64,000 nucleotides of DNA from Schistosoma mansoni. Its lineage: Eukaryota > Platyhelminthes > Trematoda > Strigeidida > Schistosomatidae. Positions within the stretch are counted from its first letter, which is position 1, and each line of letters begins with the position of its first letter. The translations under genes and the position numbers were made by a program. Location: the NCBI RefSeq assembly GCF_000237925.1, contig NC_031497.1, positions 12,570,512-12,634,511 of the forward strand, in the 5' to 3' direction. This document shows positions 52,601 to 61,200 of the stretch, one piece after another. The notes beneath the pieces are model-generated. The model was not told where the DNA came from. It did no database searches and was given only the letters and a program-made list of their open reading frames with translations.

Positions 52601-55171
52601 ATCTCTTTTGCTCTTGGATTTGCCTTGACAATTTTGTCTAGTTTTTTCAATGAGGTATGGCAACTTGAACCAACGCATATATTTCCTAGGTTTTTCTTTG
52701 TGTACGGCTGACTCATTGACTGTCTGAGAGCAAAAAATGCCATTCTACGTATCATTAAAATATTCAGTAACCATATGATTGGATTAGTCTTTTTTAATTA
52801 TTTGGGAAGGCTAATGAGAGTTGATTTTTATTGTCGCTGGTTAACCGAAAAAGAAACAGTCTAAAATTAAAAAGACTTCATAAAATTGGTAGATGGAAAT
52901 TACATTATAAGACTTTTGTTTACTTTTAATTATATATTTTAACTGATAGAACATTTTTAAAAGTGGTGAGAATAATACTCCAAGTCTTTTATCTTAACTA
53001 ACTCACTCATGTTGCATTCAGTCTTTAAGAAACTGTGCTACAATCACATGAGATCAAACAAACAAATGCTCAATATTTGAACTCTACGTTGTGTGTATGT
53101 TGATTTTTATACATAAGAAAGTGTGTGAAGCTGGAAAGTGAGAAAAATAATGTCTTTTCGATAAACGAACAGTTGTTAAATTAGTACTGTTCACAATTAT
53201 TAATCTGTTTGGCATTACAGAAGAAGGTAAATGTAGAGGAGAAAAACTTATTAAAATGAACAATAAAACAAGCATTATTGAAAAAGTAGTAAATAAACAT
53301 TGAATATTAAGACATTCAAGATCCAGTGGTGGGATTTCGTTCTATTTAAATAGTAAATTAGAAAGTGTCTAGTTAATTTGACCTTGAGAAACTAAAGACG
53401 AACTGTTTAAATTTTTCGAATGCTTTCATTAGGTAAAAATGGGAACGCGAAAACTAAAACAATGAAAGTTAGAATTTGCATTAATGTTGTAGTGAATAAC
53501 TCTCTTTTTATACTGTCAATCAAATATTTTTCTCTCGATTTCTTACATGATAACACTTTACTCCCTTGAATGTTCTAAAGATATATGTCCAACTGCTTCC
53601 TAATTTACAGTCAGTAGAACAAATAATTAGGATATGATTATTTAAATTTTAAAACAAAGTAGGGAGAAACAGGTGACAGACAATATTTTTTGCGATTGAA
53701 CAAGTTTTGAAACATTTGTTTTAATTATCACTTGCTGCATTGTTGTTATGGGCTTCATTCTAGAATTCTGAGTGAACAAGTTACGCGTGAAATCTCGGGA
53801 CCAAAAGATGAAATTCGTCAAAGTAAAGTTCCTTACAGAAAACATTATAAACTCAAGTCTCTAGTCATGAGATACCCAGGCGTCAGAAAAGAATCCATCA
53901 ATAAAACAGTATAGAAGCTGTAAAATCCCAGGACATATCGTAAATAAAAATAACACTAGGTTGCTCCAAGCGGGAATAACTGCAATTAACGTGAACGAAT
54001 TAGACACTTTTTTTCCAAAATGGACGAACCAGTAAAGATAAACAAAGTTTTGGAGATTAACTTACAAGAAAGCCGGATGATAAAATAAAGAAGAAATACT
54101 GTTTAAACCATGAAAAAATATAAAAGATGACCAGCTGAAAGGTACAGACAACAAATGTTTGGTCGAAACAAAGAAATACGGCATACACGCCATAAAAGTA
54201 GTGATATATAACTTAAACTACTGCGTATTATATGTAGTGGGCCTTGCCAAAACAAAGAGAGAAGGAAAATAAGGAGAGAAGTTCCAAAATGAGAAGAAAT
54301 TCTCTTATAGCGGTCATAAACGAATCAATTTAACAAATACAGTGTTTAAAATATTTGCTTCAATAGTACTTCGACGTCTAACTAGAGTTTATGAAGAGCG
54401 AACCTGGAAACATTTTGGTTTCGGACCTGAACCTGGATGTATAGACCTAAAATTCATTCTTAGTCAGATTCTGGTACACAGACATATTTTCCGACGTCCG
54501 ACAACAGTTTCGTAGTGGTCGCTACTCACAAGGATGTTTGTATGTAGTGTGTAGCTGAACGTTGCGTCGAGGTTGCAATAGTTGTGGACGCTTTCAATGC
54601 GTCGGAAGCACGGCGATGGCGGAACACACCAAACGATGCGAATGGATGATTGAATGCTATGCAAATGTATTATGTAAATACTTTTTAACTTCTAGTAATA
54701 AATATATATTCGTTCTGCTTATTGTCGTGTTTTATGTTTATATTCCTTGAACTTAAGGCGGCGTTCTGTGTTGATAGTGAGGTCCTGTGGCAGTGTATGT
54801 CATTTGTTATGTTCTACCGCCCGTCGAATATCATGTGACAAGACCGCCAGTCAGGACACCGACTTGTACGACCTTGGTCCTGTGCCAAACCAATGATGCG
54901 TTAACCAGGACGAGAAGCCTAAAGTCAACTCTGAGTCCTCATTGATTCTTCCTACCTTACCCTGCCCGATGAGTTCAGAACACAAATCTCAGCTTCCACT
55001 GTATGAATCATTTAATTCAGACATACACAGTTTATATACAAGCGAATCAGACCGCATCACACAATAAAAAAAAATAAAAATTATACAGGATCAAGCCAAA
55101 AGTGGCTGCGGGTGTGAGAGACTGTAATTAATAGATTGGGAATAACTTAAGGATAGTAGGTCATATGAAAG

Positions 55172-55211
<40 letters not shown>

Positions 55212-58200
55212 GTGGTTACTTACTAGTTATATAATAAGAATATATGTAATAATAGTCCATAAGTAATTCCTGGCGGATATCATTCGTTTATTCTTCATTA
55301 GGATATAACATCGTTGGAAGACGTATGAAAGACATATATTACCCTTTTATAGGATGTCTACTTGAACATTATTGGTCGAGTCAGAAATAATGACAAACTA
55401 TCATCGGAATTGCTTACTTTCAGTAGTATTCATCTGAGTTGTCCGCTTTTCCCATTTTATTTAACGTTGTCATACTCATACTTTTAGAGATAACACTTTC
55501 ATCTGGATTTACAAGGGCTGACCTTCTACCACTAAAAGGGTACTGGGTAAGGATAATAAGGTGAGTGGTGAGGTGGTTATCAAATCTTCATCAACTAAGG
55601 TGGTTAGGACACGTGTTATATTGCCAAACCAAAACATGTCACTGGTGGATGAAGTCATTGAGGACTGAACTGAGCCATGTTAATAGATGTAGACTAGTTT
55701 TTTGGGATCGGGATGATTATATAATATTGGATAAAACCATTAGTAATAATAATAATAATAATAATAATAAACAGTGGTTAGATACTTCGATTGAAATGAC
55801 TCGAAATCGTTTCGAGCGGAGCAGGTGCATCCATTGTTTGTCTTGCCTCGAATTCTGAGCTTCTGAATTTCCCATAACTGTTTTCTTCTGTTTTTCACTA
55901 ATTTATGTTTTCTTTTGGAGTGGTATATTCAACATGTAATCACCACTGATCCTGTTGCTACCTCTCCTAATCTGTGATTTGGCTTGACAGTCTATTTTAT
56001 CTGTGTACTAATGAGATATGGTAACTTGAACCGATGTACATACGTACCAGGTCCTACGCTGCAACTGATTGACTTAGTTTCAATTTTTTTGAAAAAAGAG
56101 TGAACGTTCCGATTCGTTCCGTAGTACATTTATCTATGAGTCTGTAACAATGATTTCTTTATGTTAACTAGACGTAGTTGATAATTAATTTCAGAAATTT
56201 TATATTCAAAATTATAATACAAGTCCATGTGTGGGTAAGATACTAATATGAGATGAAAATTCCACACTACAATGAAATACAGCTGTCGAATATTCAGCAT
56301 AATAATATTTCGAGTTAAGTTAATATTCGGATCAGAAATAATGGCTTACCGTTTTCATTTAGCGGCGTCAACAGCAGGAATACATTACTACTTACACCAA
56401 TTAATAGGTTCTGTAAATTAAAACTCAATTTCTAATGGTAATAGTTTAGTTTTCAATTCATATAATTATCACACTTTGAGGCTTAGCTAAATCTAGTTAT
56501 TTGACTCTCATATCACGATGAGGTAACTGAAGGTGATCCATTCAGTCCCGTATATTTTCGCTTTAATTAATTATCTTAGAAGACTAATTCAAATGGCTGA
56601 CCTCAATGAGTTTATTTGTTGAGATGTCAAACACTCGACTTGGCGGTTCAATTACCAATCTCTTTAATGAAATATTTAGGTAAACCACAAGATAATACAT
56701 CCAAGTTTTTAAATTTAATCCATTAAATTCAATGAATTGTGAAACAGTTTTATAGATTCAACAGTCATTCTAAATTTTTCGATTTCTGTTTTTAAAAATA
56801 TTGAGGCAGATTCCATGCTTATTGCATCAATACACATATTCCATCATATTCACCAAGCTGTTGGGATGTAGAACAATTTCAACAAAAAATTCATGTTAAT
56901 AAAGTTGAATATGGTGGTCCACCTAAAGGTTGGGGTCAACATGAAGATTGTGTATTGATATTTGAAGAGTTAGAAGAAGCTCGATCTTTATTACAACGTA
57001 TCGAAGAAGTACTACATGATATTGATCGTATACCTGATGAAGTACTTAAAGGTATAAATTATATTGTAAATTATAACTTTTAGCTAATTCAGATCTAAAA
57101 GTACTTTATTAATAGTCTATCTCATTACACTTAGCTTTAGATTGAGTAATCAATATTAGCCACAAAATGGGCTACGCTTAGTTAAATATTGTCTAAAATT
57201 ATGATTGTTTATCAGCCAGCTATGATGTTAAATATGATACCATTTTGGAAACATCCAGTTAAAAGAATTAGTAATGATATTGTCGATATAACTTGAGAGT
57301 TGTGATTTTTTTAAACATCACTCTAGTCTATGGAATATCTGCTTTGAAAGCAAATTTAACAACAATGTAATACTTATGTCTTCAACGTGTCTTCAAATAA
57401 TACTCACGTGTGATGGAAATATCTTATATACTTACTTACTTACTTACGCCTGTTACCCCTCATCGAGGAACATAGGCCACTCGCAAACACTCTCCATCCA
57501 ACTATTTCCTGTGCAATCCTTTCCAGTTGCTATTTATCTTTTTCATGCCTGCTTCAATTCTCGACATAGTGTGTCCTTCAGCCTTCCTCTTTTCCGTTTC
57601 CCTTCAGGAATCCATGCAAGGGCTTGCCTCGTAACTCAGTTTGGTGATTTCCGTAATGTATGTTATATCCACTCCCAACGTCTTTTCCTACTTTCATCTT
57701 CAGACGGAAGCTGGTTTGTCCTCTACCACAGTATGTTGTTGCCGATGGTACTTGGTCAACAGATATTGAGAATCTTGCGTGGAAAATTGTCTACAAATAC
57801 TTGTACTTTTTGATGATGGTTGTAGTAGTTCTCCTAGCTTCAGCTGCTTACAGTATGACTGTCTGGACGTTTGTATTGAAGATTGTGACTTTGATGTTGG
57901 CTGGCAGTTGTTTCAAGTTTCATACGTTCTTCAATTGTAGGAAAACTGTCCTTGCTTTGCCACTCCTCGCCTTTACGTCTGCATCGGATCCTCCACGTTC
58001 ATCGATGATACTACCCATATAAGTCAAATTTTCCACCTCACCAACAAGACGTATCAGTAAGTGAGAATGATATCACTGAGAGAATAAAAGCTGCTTATAA
58101 GTATGAAACTTTTATCATGCCTCTGTAGTTCTCACATTTGATCAGATTTTTCTTTGGTATGTTGATGAGGTGTCCTTCTTTCCAGTCTGTTTGCACTCGT

Positions 58201-61200
58201 TCTGTCACCCGAATCTTCCTGAATGGAAGGTGAAGTATGTTTGCAGTTACTCTTATGTCTGACTTCAGAGCTTCAGCAGGTATATATTGTCAGGTCCTAT
58301 TGCTTTCCAACTCTTGAATTGTCTGATGGTCATCCTGACTTCTTCAGTCGTTGGTGGAGTGACATATATAAGAAGATCTGTAATTGCTGCTTCTATATTC
58401 GGTGTATTCAATGGAGCCGGTCCATCCAAGAATTCCTTCAAGTATTCTACTCATCTGTTCTTCTGTTCTTGAATCTCGGTGATTGAATTGCCGTCTTTGT
58501 TCTTGAACGGTCTCTCTGGTTTACTATATTTCTCTGCTAGTTTCTTCGTTGTGTCGTACGGTTATCTGATATTTACTTCTTTCTCAGCTTCTTCCGTTAT
58601 CGTTGCTAGGTCTTCTACATATTTCTGATTTTCAGCTCTAACGCTCCTCTTTATTCGCTTGTTTGCTTCTGTGTATCCAGCCTGTGCCTTGACGTTTTCT
58701 GTTCTTGTTTGACTGTTCTTAGTTGCTGTCTTCTTGTTCTTGCTTTCTTGAATCCTGATTAGGGTTCCGATAGAAATCTATTCTTTGTGATAGTTCTTCT
58801 TGGAGCTCGGAAGCCCCTGACACGTTGAAGTTAGTGCTTGTTTGATCCTTTTGGAATTGTCCTGCATAGTATTTTCCTCTTCCTTGAATAGATATTGTAA
58901 AGCTGGAAACCTGTTTTTGAGAGTTATCTTGAATTAATTGAGTTTGTTAGTATCTCGAAGGAAGGCTGTATTGAACCTTTGTAATGCTGTTCCGCCAGTT
59001 GCCCAGTGTTTCTTCATCTTCAAGAGGGTCTAAAAAATCAATGAAGGTTTGTATTTGTATTGGTCGTTTGTACCTTCCCATTTATGTTTAGGACAGCAAC
59101 TAATCAGTCTCATTTTGGCATGTTTGCAACCTTTGCGAATTGCTTCTACACTCCTGTTTAGTCACAAGCATTATGAGCAGAGATAAGTGGAGGCTAGCAA
59201 TGGAATCTAGGACTCATGTGTCGTCTTATTTGAAACTCGTCATCTGGATGTAATAAATGTTCTTTGTCCAACATACAATCAACATGGCAGAGAAAAGCTA
59301 ATCAAACTTACCTTCTGTATGCACATATCAGGTCGGAAACTTTTGATAGCGTTTCCTGTTCAAAACGCAATAAGATTGGTGTTTTTTCTACTAATTATTT
59401 TGAATCCATTACTTACATTCATTTCATATCCACTATCGCGAGTTGTCTGGACTTGTGAAGACTTAACTCCCTTTCAGCTGTAGGTTCCTATGAATGTGTT
59501 CATTATATTCTAATCAATGTTATTCTAGTTCACTTTTCTGTTGCTAGACATTCTTCTACTTTAGTATTGTGTTAGTTGTAGTAACTCAAAATGATGAGTT
59601 TTCATATGGGTTCAAATATAGAGATAAAAATAACTGAAGGAATACATAGGTGAACAATCACTTTTAGGCCATATTTGTTCAAACTAAGTTTATCAAAATA
59701 GCTACATTTACACAAGACTATGTTTTACGTGAGTACACACTAACCGTTTCAAACTTACCCATCGACTCATTAACTTCATCGCCCTTTTAATATTTTTAAT
59801 TATCCTATAACTTAAATCTATGCTATAATTTAAAGACGATAAGTCTAAGGCTAACAAAATTGCTTTAACTCACTAATTCGTAACTTTGAACATAAAATTT
59901 TATTCTCACATTATCATCAACAAGTAATGAATCATTTGATCAATAAGAATGGTAGTGATTGTAACTTTTAATTATGAATGTCGATTTCACTTTATATTGT
60001 CATTTTTCAGACTCTAACTATGAGTGCAGTCAACCTGCACCTATAACAAATAGTTGTGAATTTGGCTGGAAACGTGAAGAGTATATGTCATCAAAAGAAT
60101 GGCTAAGTATTCATGGTTTAAAAGCTCAACATTTGGATTTTTATGATTTATTAGTTAGTGTTTCATTTAAACACTGTGATGGAGTTGTAAATGTTTTAAA
60201 GCCCCCATTAAATGTTAATAACAATGATGCAATGGACAGAGAATGTAATAAGATTTATGATGATTTTGGAAAATCCAATCATTCGGAAGCAGATTCAAAA
60301 GATTCTTCACAAATATGGTCCTCAAATGCAGTAAGTTATAATGATGTTACTTATTGTTAATGGATTAATTTTAGTCAATAAATTTCTAGTCACATACATT
60401 TATTTCATTACCTCATGTAATGTACCACTCGTATAGTAAAATGTGGTTCCTCGTATTGATATTATTTATCATCCATGGTAAATGCCAATAATTATTATTA
60501 ATACATGATTTAAATTATGTGCAGAATACTGTAAGTATGTTACGAATAAAAGTAATATGCCATTCTTGAATTCTGCTTTAGAAAAACAGGTTTCTATCAT
60601 TGAATGAGTGCTAGGTTTGAAGTAATATATCCTTACATTTTACAAGTGAGCTATGATTCTCAATTTTATGATGAATACTGCATCATGACCTTGGTTTGTA
60701 ATACTTAATTACGATTTATTTTGACTGACAGAAAGACAGTTTCAAACGGGTTAAAATCTGACGCAAATATGTAATAGCTTAAGTTGCTACTAATTAAACA
60801 TCTAAACGAGGAGAGAGAGAGTAAGTCATAATAACATGTTGAAAAAATCAGAAAAAACTAATGTAGTCTAAGAATAGATGGTGCGGAATAGCCTCAATTG
60901 CAAAGAATTATAATTAAATAAAGAGCTGTTAGATAGTTGGAGGTCGTTGCGATCATGCCTGTAGATTTATGTTTGTACCTGATATGCCCACTAATTTGTT
61001 ACAAATTCTATCGACAGGACCTTTTTTACTTTGATGATACTAATATTCAGGTCATAAGACTAAGTTTATGTTTGGCTTTCTTGATATTCATCATTTCTTA
61101 ACATGAACCGTACAAATGATTATTATTGTTCATATAATCACAGTCATGACATATCATAACACCGAGTTACTTAACCTTGTAGTTGTATTACTAGACACTG

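Larger units (their letters stand above)
54350..56075 (+). mobile_element. RTE-like LINE interrupted by two insertions
   Basis: Pieces in order: RT block 54,360-54,512 (TTCAATAGTACTTCGACGTC, PDNS-type HIFT block, RRPTTV), then a foreign insert, then RT block 54,746-54,804 (LKAAF ... DSEVLWQC), then an LTR, then RT block 55,311-55,540 (the LINE's CPLSPFLFN region), then a jump to the 3' end 55,545-56,075 with an AAT tract. The 3' part is a close relative of 1,291-1,842. The LINE itself is decayed and internally deleted. Confidence 0.8.

Noticed and set aside
54515-54745. Hammerhead or tRNA-derived SINE in the LINE-nested insert
   Set aside because: No CUGAnGA/GAAA core and no clear A and B boxes could be found, so it stays unclassified.
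57660-58022. Open frame encoding a hydrophobic, membrane-like protein, repeated at 61,768-62,130
   Set aside because: It is the reverse strand of the RTE LINE C-terminal region; the opposite strand gives recognisable LINE blocks.
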